DNA of 64,000 nt, from the NCBI GenBank assembly GCA_963580285.1, contig OY757023.1, positions 132,030,027 through 132,094,026 of the forward strand, read 5' to 3'. Both the position numbers and the translations under genes were made by a program. Positions 20,791 to 31,575 of the stretch are shown here, in pieces (the first letter of the stretch is position 1; each line of letters begins with the position of its first letter). Below the pieces are notes generated by a model. It had not been told where the DNA came from, did not search any database, and saw only the letters and a program-made list of their open reading frames with translations. This DNA is from Lucinisca nassula (Eukaryota > Mollusca > Bivalvia > Lucinida > Lucinidae).

Positions 20791-21253
20791 TATGTTTGAC
20801 CACAGACTATGGATGATGCATCTTTTGCTGTACAGCTGCACGAGATGAGCTGCAGGACAAAGGAACCATAACTCTGGTGTTCTTACTTTCAGAGGCATTG
20901 CCTTTTGACAAATGAAAATAGCCATTTCTATCATTTAGTCTTCTGAAACACTGTATCTCCTGAACCGTTTGATGGATTCTGAAGTAACTTGCTTGGTTAC
21001 AACACTAGGATGGGGAAAATAGCCATAAGGTTTTGATGACCTTGACCTTAACTATAAAACTATCAAAAACTATAAAAGCTATGGCATTGAAAGTTGATGA
21101 ATGCATTGCTAGAAATCTGTAGATGACCTTATTAACTTTTGAAGAAATTCTGAATACTACTTGATGAGTTATGGCCCTTTGTTACTGTAGGCATTTGTAC
21201 ATCACATGCTTTTGGGTCGTATGTGAGAAGCAAAACTTATTTTACATTTGTTT
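20791..21253. other. No gene seen
   Basis: Weak similarity to the AAGGTCA tandem families (GATGACCTTGACCTTAAC near 21035). Otherwise unassigned. Confidence 0.3.
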
Positions 21254-22669
21254 TTAGCTCACCTAACCAATGGTCATGGTGAGCTTTTGTGACAATGAGA
21301 TGTACAGCGGCGGCTGATGCCATGTGTAAATTTTCTTGTAAACACCCTTGGGCCACAGTTTTGGTCTAATTATGATCAGATTGGTTAGATCATACTGACA
21401 ATATCTCTGTCAAGTTGAAATATGGGGCATTTTGAGTCAAAAAGTGGAACAGTAGTTAATACCATAAAAAAACCTTATTAATACTTTAGAGGCCACAGTT
21501 TTTGTCCAATCATCCCCAAACATGTGCAGAATTACCATCTCAGTACACTTTGAATAAGGGTCATTTAGGGCTATAAAGCAGATCAGTATGAACAAATCAT
21601 AGAAAAAACCTTTTAAATACTATACAGGTCACAGTTTGGTCGAATCGTCATCAAAGTTGTCTCAGCAATATCTTGGTCAAGTTCAAATATGGATCATTTC
21701 GGGTCAAAAAGTAAGTCAGTGGGTCGTAGCCTAGAAAACCCCTGTGAAAACTCTGGAGCAGATAAATTTGGGCAAATGTTTATCAGACATGCTCAGAATG
21801 ATCACTTTGAAAATATATGTCAAGGTCAAATATGGATCATGTCAGGTTAAAAACCTTTGGTCCAATGTTTATCAAACTTGCTCAAAATGATCACCTTGAC
21901 AACATCTCTGTCAAGGTAGAATATGGATCATGGAAAAAATGACCTTGACCTGAGACCTACTTAAATAAAAATATATTGGTCATAGCTTTTTACAGCCTTC
22001 ATATTTGGAATGAACGTTCCATGTAATACGGTCTTATCTCTGAACAAATAAATTGACCTGTGAATTTGACCTTGGCTTGAACAATATGAAATAGAACCTT
22101 CAATTTTTGTTTTGTTTGTTTGTATTTGGGTTTAAAGTAAGGGAAACAAACACAAACACGACGCAACCAGACAATAATAGAAACTTCAACAGAGGAAGGC
22201 CAAAAGGACAGTTGCTTTCCCACAAATTGGCCTAATGACCATCCAAAATAAAAAGACACGAGTAATACATACAATACTTAACAAGCAATAACATAAATAA
22301 ACCGCCACAGAAGAACCACCTTGGAACGGTCAGTGGAAAGAATTCCACTGGGAGGCTTAAATCGATTTCACACGGCCTTAATCCTCACCCTTACGTCAAC
22401 ACTTGGCCTTGGCCTTGGCAAGCTCATTCGTAAGCAGCTGACTTGTACAGTGCACATTCTTTCGCCAGAAACTGACAAATGCCCTTCTTGAATCAGCTGA
22501 TGGGAGAAAATGACTGTAGAAAAGGGTAACGGGTCATCCCTAACAAACTCTGCCCCTAGCAAAGTAGGCCCCTACAAACTCGGCACCCAAAATTATATTA
22601 TATATATAAAACCTCCAATTTAGTCATCTGATCAGGGTCTTTCCGGTCATTGAGCGACACGGTGCCAAC

Positions 22670-22890
22670 TAGTGCCCACAAACTACATATGTATGTTTTT
22701 GAGCAGAATTAAGATAAAAAGGGATATGTATACCCCCAGCAAATCTTAACGGTTTGACTGGATAAAAGTGGTGTTAATTGGGTCAAAAAGATAAGTTTTC
22801 GTGATGGTGTATTGTGCTAGCAAAGCTTGGCATGTTCTAACGTGTACCCACAATCTATATATTTTTGAGCAGAAATAGCAAAAATATAAA
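22670..22890. repeat. Foldback-family fragments
   Basis: AGTGCCCACAAACTACATATG..TTTTGAGCAGAATTAAG and GTATACCCCCAGCAAATCTTAACGG..AAAAGTGGTGTTAATTGGGTC, then ACGTGTACCCACAATCTATAT..TTTTGAGCAGAAAT. Parts of the family at 37975-39020, without the GAGGCGG centre. Confidence 0.5.
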
Positions 22891-23011
22891 AAATTTTCAT
22901 CTTAAATTATCAATTTTTGGGTCGGGGGCGTTTAAGGAAAAATAACAGTATATTTGTTTAGGCATGCATGTTTTCATATTCAAACAATAAATGCATAGTA
23001 CAAAAGAATTA

Positions 23012-24686
23012 TTTTTAGCTCGCCTATACGAAGTACATGGAGAGCTATTGTTGTCACCCCGGATGTGCGCGTTAGCGTAAGCGTTTGCGTTCCCGTTTCC
23101 GTCACACTCTGCGGTATAGTTTTTCAAATGCTTATATCTCAACAGTCATGCATCACAGAGCACTCATATTTGGAACTTAAGTACCTGGGAGGGTCTTATA
23201 ACGTTCCAAGAGATCAGACCCCTGGGTAGCCCGGAGTGGGGCTAGGGGTCAAAATCTAGAACACCTCTGTAAAACTGTGTTAAAGTTTTTGAAATGCTTA
23301 TATCTCAACAGTCACCCATCACAAAACATTCATAGTTACAACTTGGATACCTGGGAGTGTCTTCTGAGAATACCATGGAATATCTTCTGAGATTCCAAAA
23401 GAACACCCCTGGGATCATGCCTGGGGGGATGAGGCTAGGGGTCAAAATCTAGGACACCTTTGTAATTTGTTATATACATTTCCATTATAGTAACAAGTTT
23501 CAAACTTAATTGCTTATACATCAGCCAACTATGAGACATTGGTTCAAGTGTAAAAGGGTCAAGGTCACAGTGACCCATATTTCATGGTCCAGTGATTTTG
23601 CTTTATATCTTGAATACTATTTGATGGAGGAATGTCATACCTGGGATATTAGTTCCATATGACCAGTGGATTGACCTCAAAATATATCTAGGTCATTGTG
23701 ACCTATTGTTCACGGTCCAGTGATTTTGCCTTATATCTTGAATACTATTTGATGGAGAAATGTCATACCTGGGATATTAGTTACATATGACCACACGATT
23801 GACCTCAAAATATATCTAGGTCATCGTGACCTATTTTTCACGGTCCAGTGATTTTGCCTTATATCTTGAATACTATTTGATGGAGAAATGTCATACCTGG
23901 GGTATTAGTTCCATATGATAACATGATTGGCCTCAAAATATATCTAGGTCATTGTGACCTATATTTCACGGTCCAGTGATTTTGCCTTATATCTTGAATA
24001 CTATTTAATGGAGAAATGTCATACCTGGGATATTAGTTCCGTGTGACCACATGATTGATCTCAAAATATATCTAGGTCATAGTGACCTATATTTCATGGT
24101 TCATTGACTTTGTCTTATATCTTGAATATTATTTGATGGACTATTTTTATACCTAGATTATTAGTTCCATTTTACTTGATGATTGACCTCAAAATATATT
24201 TAGGTGAGTGTGACCTATATTTCATGGTTCAGTGATTTTGCCTATTATCTTGAATACTTTTGATGGAGAATTATTATACCTGGATTATTACTTCCATGTG
24301 ACCTGATGATTGACCTCAAAATAGACCTAGGTCAGTGTGACCTATATTTCATGGTTCAGTGACTTTGCCTTGTATCTTGAATACTATTTAGTGGAGAAAC
24401 AGCATCTATGCATTATTAGTTCCATGTGACCCGATAATTGACCTCATAATAAGTCTAGGTCAGTGTGACCTATATTTCATGGTTCAGTGATTTTGCCTAT
24501 TATCTTGATTATTATTTGATCGAGAAACAGTATACCTGGATTATTACTTCCATGTGACTGGATGATTGACCTCAAAAGGTATTAAGGTTATTGTGACCTA
24601 TATTTCACAGTTCAGTGATTTTACCTTATATTTTGAAAGCACGAAACAGACGAGCTATGCTGTCATGTGACGGCTCTTGTCATCTC
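23012..24686 (+). mobile_element. AGCTCGCC-type element, copy 2, with 128-bp array
   Basis: Starts ATTTTTAGCTCGCCTATACG..ATGGAGAGCTATTGTTGTCACC, contains two 190-bp units (about 23110 and 23277), a 128-bp array, and ends AGACGAGCTATGCTGTCATGTGACGGCTCTTGTC. Collinear with 14872-16592. Nested in the iteron element, hence younger than it. Confidence 0.75.
23560..24600 (+). repeat. 128-bp tandem array 3, about eight to nine units
   Basis: Most regular of the three arrays. Perfect GGTCAnnnTGACC at about 23562, 23691, 23819, 23947, 24074, 24330 and 24458, spaced by 127-128 bp apart from one mutated unit near 24202. Confidence 0.9.
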
Positions 24687-25445
24687 TTAAGTTTATAACT
24701 ATAAGGTTAAGATAAAAGATACTTCCATTTTCAACTCCCCCCCCCCCCAAACACACAGCACAATTCACAATTTTAGCGATGTGTTTTACCGGTAAGGATT
24801 CTATAATTCCTCAAAAATATGTTAAGCTCAAACTGCCTTATAAAACTATAGACCTTCCAAATGTAATTGTGGAGACAAAAACTGTCTATTATGACCTATT
24901 TATAGCTCTAAGTGGAGTGTTTGGGGCCGAGATTGCTAGGGGCCGAGTTTGTCAGGGGCCTAGTTTGTTAGGGGCTGAGATGTCCCTAAATCTGGAAAAG
25001 ATTTCATGATCAATCTCCACGAAGGAATGTTGCCGTCCTTGGCATGTATCAAACCCGCATCCTCCAGATCAACAGTCAGATGTGCATCCGACTGAGCTGC
25101 TGAGACCAGCTTCATATTTGGTTTGTAGCTTTTTGTGACAAGGGCTTCCCACTAGAGCTTCAAATTCGGCATGTAGATTACTATTGACAAGGGCATTCTT
25201 TGGTACAAGACATTTTGCGATGTGACCTTGACCTTTGACCTACTTTTAAACCACTAGAGATAGAACCTTCATATTTGGCATGTAGGTTTCTTGTTACAAG
25301 GTCTTCCCACTCGACAAATTATTTTGACCTGTGATCTTGACCTATAGCCTACTTTGTCATAATTTTGATCCGTTGAAATAGAGCAATCATGTTTGGCTCC
25401 TTGTACCATTTCATTTGTACAATGAGGATCAGGTGAGCATTATGA

Positions 25446-25945
25446 TATCCACAAAATGGCTTCATTTACGATGATCTATGTCTTGAATGAACACCCCTGT
25501 AAACCTCAGTTATCTCTTTATGAATTGGAGCTTAGAGGGGTGTTCGTTTCACAGCTTGTTAACATCATGGCGATCCAGGGCCATTATGACCCTCTTCTAT
25601 ATTTCGTGTTGCACATATCCACGATTCAAGTATATGCAAGTCAAGATAGTTATTAATTATGAACTAAACTAAACATAAAATTAAATATTACAGTTATTAA
25701 AGCTTCCAGATAGTTTATCTTTGTGTTTCTGTTTCAATAAATCTCAGTCAAAATTAGTTACACACCCAAACCCATGGTATGTCTCATCTAAATGGCGGGC
25801 ATTCAAACTTTCACACAACAGAATGTCTGAAGACACTTATTGTCTTGATGCAGCTCAGTTGAACTGCGATTCATAGAACAGCATTTGGTCCCATCCCACT
25901 TAAAAGAAGGTAATTAACTGTTGACATTTTCAAAGGAACGACCTT
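25446..25945. other. No gene seen
   Basis: Unassigned sequence without repeat ends. Short frames at 25456-25672 lack any recognisable feature. Confidence 0.3.
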
Positions 25946-27060
25946 TTTAGCTGGCCTGTACAAAGTACAAGGAGAGCTATTGTTGTCACCTCTGTTGGTC
26001 CACATGAGCGTTTGTGTGTGAGTTTGCGTTCCTGTCACACAGTGTTAAAGTTTTTCAAATGCTTATATTCAAACAGTCTCGCATCACTAAGTACTCGTAT
26101 TTGGAAGTTAAATACCTGGTAGGGTCCAGGCTTGGGACCAATTACATTTGAAAGTAATTGATCAATCCCCCGATGCAGGGTTATAGGAATATGCCTTTGT
26201 CTGTCCCTCCATCCATAACACTTTCTTGTCTACTCCATTTGATAGAATTTCATTAAACTTTGGTCAGTTTTTCTCTTTAGTATGAAGATGTGTTGCGTGC
26301 AAGGTCCAGGTTCGTACCTCAAAGGTCAAGGACATACTCAGAGGTCAAAGATAAAAAGGGCCTTTTTGTCATGTCCAATCAATAACTTCCTTATTCCTGG
26401 ATGGATTTAAATATTATTTGGCAGAAATGTTAACCATAATGTGACAGTGTGTCGCGCGCAAGACCCAGCTCCGTACCTCGAAGGTCAAGGTCATACTTAG
26501 AGATAAAATGTCAAAAAAGCATCTTTTTATCATGTCCTATCAATAACTTTCTTATTCCTGAATGAATTTAATTATTACTTGTCAGAAATGACAGTGTGTC
26601 GCACGCAAAACCCAGGTCGGAACTTCAAAGGTCATACTTAGAGGTGAAAGGTGGAATGTCCGTTCGTAACAGTTATCTGCTGAACCCTTCGATAGAAGTT
26701 CACTAAACTTTGGTCAAATATTATTCTCAATGAGACAAAGTGTCGCCACAAGCCCCAGGTCCGTACCTCAAAGGTCATACTTAGAGGTTAAAGGTAAAAA
26801 ATGTATTCGTCATGAGGCGATGTGTTGTACGCAAAATCCAGGTTGGTTCCTGAAATGTCAAGGTCATGCATAGAGGTGGGTCTTTTTGGTGTTTTTCAAT
26901 AACTTTCTTACTCCTAGATGGATTTTAAAATTACTTGGCTAAAATGTTAATCATCATAAGATTGCTAATTCAAGATCACGGCGAAGGTCACAGTTTAATG
27001 TCATAAGGTTGAGCTTTGTTACTGAAGGGCGGCAGGGGATTATGGCTGTCCCTCAGACTG
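25946..27060 (+). repeat. Truncated AGCTCGCC head joined to 160-bp tandem units
   Basis: 25946-26130 repeats the head of the AGCTCGCC element (TTTTTAGCTGGCCTGTAC..AAGGAGAGCTATTG). 26160-27010 is about five units of 160 bp with AATAACTTTCTTATTCCTGG, ATTACTTGGCAGAAATG, GTGTCGC, CCAGGTCCGTACCTC and AAAGGTCATACTTAGAGG. The end is GGCGGCAGGGGATTATGGCTGTCC. The same 160-bp unit occurs in the element at 29364. Confidence 0.6.
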
Positions 27061-27612
27061 CATTCTTATTCAATTACAATTACCTGGCTATAAAAATGTA
27101 ATTGGTGAAATTACAATTATAGTGCAAACAATTTGACATGAGACTGACCTTTATGCAAAGAATAAATAAGCAAATGCTTCAGCCTAATATGTTGGGTTGT
27201 GAAAACTCGTGATTTTTCGGCAGCTTGGAATCGCGACCCATGTATTAAATAAGCCAGTACATGACAAGAACTACAAGATGGCTTGAGCGACCAGCAAAGA
27301 CTCAGATCAGCCTGCGCATTCGAGCAGTCTGATCAGTCTTCGCTGATCGCATGTACTTACTATAGGCTATGATTTATGCCAAGAAATATAAGTAAAAGGT
27401 CTTGTCACAGTGGATGGGTGTGCAGATTGATTTTTAAGTCTCTGCTTGTTGCCCTGGCCTTATTGTAGGTTTTGTCATGCTCCGGCTCATAAATAACAAT
27501 TTCCACCTTTTCAGAAAATGGTGAAAATAAATATATGTACATGTACCGTATTCAATCGGGTGTGAAATTATACTAATAGATAGTTCATAAAGAAATGAAG
27601 TTGAAAAAGTGT
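27061..27612. other. Non-coding; 64-bp palindrome and a duplicated block
   Basis: 27287-27350 is an imperfect palindrome (GCGACCAGCAAAGACTCAG..CTGATCAGTCTTCGCTGATCGC). 27125-27250 and 27540-27590 match the two halves of 36355-36576 (GACATGAGACTGACCTTTATGC; TATTCAATCGGGTGTG), so the palindrome-bearing stretch looks inserted into that block. Confidence 0.45.
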
Positions 27613-27684
27613 GACCAGAACCGGATTCGAACTGGTGACCCCTTGCTTACAAAGCAAGTGCTCTACCGACTGAGCTATCCGGGC
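27613..27684 (-). tRNA. tRNA-Thr(UGU)-like gene
   Basis: The minus strand reads GCCCGGATAGCTCAGTCGG.. as a 72-nt cloverleaf: D stem GCTC/GAGC, anticodon stem CTTGC/GCAAG with loop TTTGTAA (anticodon TGT), T arm with TTCGAAT, and acceptor GCCCGGA against TCTGGTC with one mismatch and one wobble. The T stem has one A-C mismatch. Internal A and B boxes are intact and TTTTT follows four bases after the 3' end, a Pol III terminator. No SINE body follows. The two mismatches leave a pseudogene possible. Confidence 0.7.
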
Positions 27685-27744
27685 GCTGATAGCACCTCTT
27701 CAACATCGAAGTTTGAGAAACTTAATTAACAAACAGCCCTCTGG

Positions 27745-27910
27745 GTACTCTTGTTGTATATTTTATCCTACAGCATTTAGAAAAAAAGATACAGAACACG
27801 GGTTTAATGAATGTACAGCGTAAAGCTTCATTATTAATATAATGCATAGCAGAAAATAAAAACTATACAAAATGTCCACCTAACGCTGAATAATTACGGT
27901 GGTCTCCTTA
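27745..27910 (+). repeat. 210-bp satellite, left remnant of the split array
   Basis: GTATATTTTATCCTACAGC..GTCCACCTAACGCTGAATAATTACGGTGGTCTCCTTA. It stops at 27910 in mid-unit and the array resumes at 30080 with GGTGGTCTTAAGACTATCGG. Confidence 0.65.
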
Positions 27911-29367
27911 TTTTTAGCTCACCAGAGCCGAAGGCTCCGGGGCAGCTTATAGTATAGGCAGTGACCCGCCATCTGTTGTCCGTGTCAACATTTTCAAACG
28001 ACTTCTCCTCTAAAACTGCAGGGCCGATTGAAGGCAAATTTCATGTGGAGCATCCATGGGATGGGGGAACAAAGGTTTGCTCGTAGGGTCCAGGTCACAT
28101 GACCAAGCTGGCCTCCATGCCCATATAAGGTAAAAACCCTTCAAAAGTCTTCTCCTCCTGAACCAGTGGGCAGATTGTGATGAATCTTGGTATGTAGTAT
28201 AGGGGACTCTGGACCATCATAGTTTGCTAAAATAATGACCCTTTGATGACCTTGACCTATTTTATGCCAAGGTCAAATTTGGTCACATAGACTTTTGTAT
28301 GAAAAAAGTCAAAACAGCATTTTTTTTTAATTATTGCAGCCTGTGACCTGAAATTAAGTAGATGCAGTGGGCAAAATGTGCTAATGAAACTACATTAGTA
28401 TTCAAGGTCAAGGATATTCCCTGACCTTGGCCCAATATTATACAGATATGAAAATTAAAAAAAAATGTTTTTCACTGAAATCACTAGGCCATTTGCAATC
28501 AAATTTTGTATGAAAGCTTTTCGGAACAAGGACATGCAATTTAATTAATTTGAGTTTGGTCACATGACCAGGATGGCAGCTATGTCCATATAAGGTAAAA
28601 CCCTTAAAAAATCTTCTTCTGGAACCAGAGGGCCAATTGTGATGAAACTTGGTTTGTAGCATTGGTGACTCGTGGCCCATTATAATTTGCTTAAATGATG
28701 ACCCTCGGATGACCTTGACCCATTTTATGCCAAGGTCAAATTTGGTCACATGGACTTCTGTATGGGAAAAAGTCAAAACAGCATAATTTTTTTTAATTAT
28801 TGCAGCCTGTGACCTGAAAATTAGTATATGCAGTGGGCAAAATGTGCAAGTGAAACTACATTAGTTTTCAAGGTCCTTCTCTGACCTTGGTCCAAGGTCA
28901 TTCAGATATGAAAATTAAAAAAATGTTTTTCTTTGAAACCACCTGCCATTTGCAACCAAATTTTATAAGAAAACTTTTAGGAACAAGGAAATAAAACATA
29001 ATTAATTTGAGTTTGGTCATGTGACCATGATGGCTGTTATGCCCATAGAAGGTAGAAACCCTTAAAAATCTTCTCCTTCTATACCAAAAAGCCGATTGTC
29101 AATGAAACTTGGTATGTAGAATAAGAAACTTGGGTCCAGCATATTTTGTTCAGATGTAGACCCTCGGATGACCTTGACTCACTTTATACCAAGGTCAAAT
29201 TAGGTCACATAGACTTTTTTGTGCGATAAACGGTCAAAACCAAGTATTTTCGAAACTATTGTAGACTTTGATCTGAGACTTGGTAGGTGCAGATGGCATC
29301 CAGGGACGGGCCAGTTTCTCACACTTGACCTCTGGTGAGCATAGTGGCCCATGGGCCTCTTGTTTTT
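27911..29367 (+). mobile_element. AGCTCACC-type element with three 470-bp units
   Basis: Starts TTTTTAGCTCACCAGAGCCG..GGCTCCGGGGCAGC and ends GTGGCCCATGGGCCTCTTGTTTTT. Units begin GGTCACATGACCA at about 28085, 28557 and 29025 and share TCTTCTCCT, TGTGATGAAACTTGG, GATGACCTTGACC..GCCAAGGTCAAATTTGGTC. AGGTCA half-sites are frequent. Non-coding. Confidence 0.7.
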
Positions 29368-29860
29368 ATACCCCAGCCATTCGAGGAATGGTGGAAAGGG
29401 CATATAGTGTTACCCCTGTCCGTCAGTGCGTCCGTTCGTCTCTGAAACTTAAACGCTGTCAATAACTTTCTTATTTCTGGATCAATTTAGAAATAACTTG
29501 GTAGAAATATTAACCACCATGAGACGATGTGTTGCGTCCACAAACCCAGGCCCCCACCTACAAGGTCAAGGTCATACTAAGAGGTCAAAGGTCAAAAAAG
29601 GGATCCAAAACTTAAACGTTGTCAAGAACTTTCTTGTTTCTGGATCAGTTTAGAAATTACTTGGCAGAAATTTTAAACATCATTTTTTCTTTCTTTCTAT
29701 TCTTTTTTTTTTCTTTTTAAAAACACAATATCCCCCAGCACAAAGGCTTTGGACTCTGACTCAAAAGGTTGTGAGTTCAAATCCCGGTGAAGTCTTTTGA
29801 CGACTCTTGTTTCTCAATGGCATTTTTGCGGGGGCATCCGTGTCCTATTGACACCTTTTC
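29364..29860 (+). mobile_element. GGGGGCAT-type element with 160-bp units
   Basis: Starts TTTTATACCCCAGCCATTCG..AAAGGGCATATAG, with two units (AAACTTAAACGCTGTCAATAAC, about 29447 and 29607), and ends GCGGGGGCATCCGTGTCCTATTGACACC. Near 29745-29812 GGTTGTGAGTTCAAATCCCG and CGACTCTTGTTT look like a small tRNA-like insertion. Confidence 0.55.
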
Positions 29861-29861
29861 T

Positions 29862-30078
29862 AGTTTGTTGAGTTTTACGGCCCTTTTATTGTTTCACTCA
29901 TATCGAGCTGACCGTTTATCAGAAGTGGGCGAAAACCGGAGTACCCGGACAAAAACCACCTGACCTTCCGTACAGAATGTAGCGTCTCACATGTGACCCG
30001 AGCGAGGCTCGAACCTACGGCGGTGAGAGACCTAATGACTAAGAGTCAGCGCTATTATCCACTAGGCCAAGGAGGCCC
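29862..30078 (-). mobile_element. tRNA-headed SINE with GGGTACTCCGG core
   Basis: Head on the minus strand from 30078: CCTCCTTGGCCTAGTGG (A box), a long variable arm, and GTAGGTTCGAGCCTCGC (B box). Body GTTTTTGTCCGGGTACTCCGG, tail GGGCCGTAAAACTCAACAAAC. The GTACTCCGG core is seen in many molluscan SINEs. It is the last insertion in the interrupted 210-bp array. Confidence 0.65.
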
Positions 30079-30079
30079 G

Positions 30080-31575
30080 TTAGGTGGTCTTAAGACTATC
30101 GGAATATATATACTTGTAACATGTTAAGGGGTCTTTCATTCTTGTATATTTTATCCCACATCATTTAGAAGAAAATAGATACAGAACACGGATTTAATGC
30201 ATTTAAGTCATAAAATGCATTATAGATATGATGCATAGTTACGTAGAAAATAATATAATTACAAAAAGTCCACTTAATGCAGAAGAAATAAGCTGGTCGC
30301 CTTAAGACTGGTATGCGGAGTATATGTACTTGCAAAAATAAGGGGCCCAACATTTTTGTATATTTTATCCTACAACATTTAGAAGAAAATAGATACAGAA
30401 CACGGATTTAATGCATTTAAGTCATATAAATACATTATGTGATGCATAGTAGAAAATAAAATATATACACAAAGTCCACCTAATGCAGAAGAAATAAACT
30501 GGTCGCCTTAAGACTGGTATTCGGAGTATATATACTTGCAAACATAAGGGGCCCAACATTTTTGTATATTTTATACTACAACATTTAGAAGAAAATAGAT
30601 ACAGAACACGGATTTAATGCATTTAAGTCATAAAAATACATTATAGATATGATGCATAGTAGAAAATAAAATATATACACAAAGTCCACCTAATGCAGAA
30701 GAAATAAGCTGGTCGCCTTTAGACTGGTATTCGGAGTATATATACTTGCAAAAATAAGGGGCCCAACATTTTTGTAGATTTTATACTACAACATTTAGAA
30801 GAAAATAGATACAGAACACGGATTTAATGCATTTAAGTCATAAAAATACATTATAGATATGATGCATAGTAGAAAATAAAATATATACCAAAAGTCCACC
30901 TAATGCAGAAGAAATAAGCTTGTCGCCTTAAGACTGGTATTCGGAATATATATACTTGCAAAAATAAGGGGCCCAACATTTTTGTAGATTTTATACTACA
31001 AAATTTAGAAGAAAATAGATACAGAACACGGATTTAATGCATTTAAGTCATAAAAATACATTATAGATATGATGCATAGTAGAAAATAAAATATATACAC
31101 AAAGTCCACCTAATGCAGAAGAAATAAGCTGGTCGCCTTAAGACTGGTATTCGGAGTGTATATACTTGCAAACATAAGGGGCCCAACATTTTTGTATATT
31201 TTATCCTACAACATTTAGAAGAAAACAGATACAATACACAGATTTAATGCATTTAAGTCATAAAAATACATTATAGATATGATGCATAGTAGAAAATAAA
31301 ATATATACAAAAAGTCCACCTAATGCAGAAGAAATAAGCTGGTCGCCTTAAGACTGGTATTCGGAGTGTATATACTTGCAAAAATAAGGGGCCCAACATT
31401 TTTGTATATTTTATCCTACAACATTTAGAAGAAAACAGATACAATACACGGATTTAATGCATTTAAAACATAAAAATACATTCTTAGTATGTTGCATAGC
31501 AAAAAAAAAGTACAATAAAGTCCACCTAATGCAGAATAAATAATCTGGTAGCCTATAGACTGGTATTCGAAGAGA
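30080..31575 (+). repeat. 210-bp satellite array, seven units
   Basis: TAATGCAGAAGAAATAAGC begins at 30481, 30691, 30901, 31111 and 31321, exactly 210 bp apart, with diverged units at each end (about 30275 and 31530). Each unit holds CTGGTCGCCTTAAGACTGG, GGGGCCCAACATTTTTGTA, AGAACACGGATTTAATGC and GATGCATAGTAGAAAATAAA. The central units are nearly identical, the edges more diverged. Confidence 0.9.

Larger units (their letters stand above)
22525..24994. mobile_element. Element with inverted arrays of 16-bp iterons at both ends
   Basis: Inserted in the SINE with a 6-bp duplication, GAAAAG at 22519-22524 and 24995-25000. The intact SINE at 14480 has one GAAAAG at the same point. The left end holds three CCCCTA(A/G)CAAACTCGG-like units, and the right end four in inverse (GGGGCCGAGTTTGTCA, GGGGCCTAGTTTGTTA). 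No coding sequence; the interior holds foldback pieces and an AGCTCGCC element. Superfamily unknown. Confidence 0.7.
22100..25118 (-). mobile_element. tRNA-headed SINE, interrupted, with a T segment at its tail
   Basis: Head at about 25030-25118 on the minus strand: AGCAGCTCAGTCGGATGC (A box) and GCGGGTTTGATAC (B box). Body GAAGGGCATTTGTCAG..GAATGTGCACTGTAC continues at 22408-22524 after the 2.5-kb insertion. Its tail side is a piece of T (22128-22400: CACAGAAGAACCACCTTGGAAC) and then CTTTAAACCCAAATACAAACAAAC, the SINE-type end. Either T landed in the tail or this SINE carries a T-derived 3' part. Confidence 0.6.
21254..25445 (+). mobile_element. AGCTCACC-type element, split by nested insertions
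   Basis: Starts TTTTTAGCTCACC..GGTCATGGTGAGCTTTT, a head hairpin, with 140-bp units (GTTTGGTC..ATCATCAAAG, AATATCTCTGTCAAG, AATATGGATCAT) to about 22090. It resumes at 25118 with AGCTTCATATTTGG and ends near CAGGTGAGCATTATG (25430-25445). The interval 22100-25118 is a SINE and what has landed in it. Non-coding. Confidence 0.55.
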
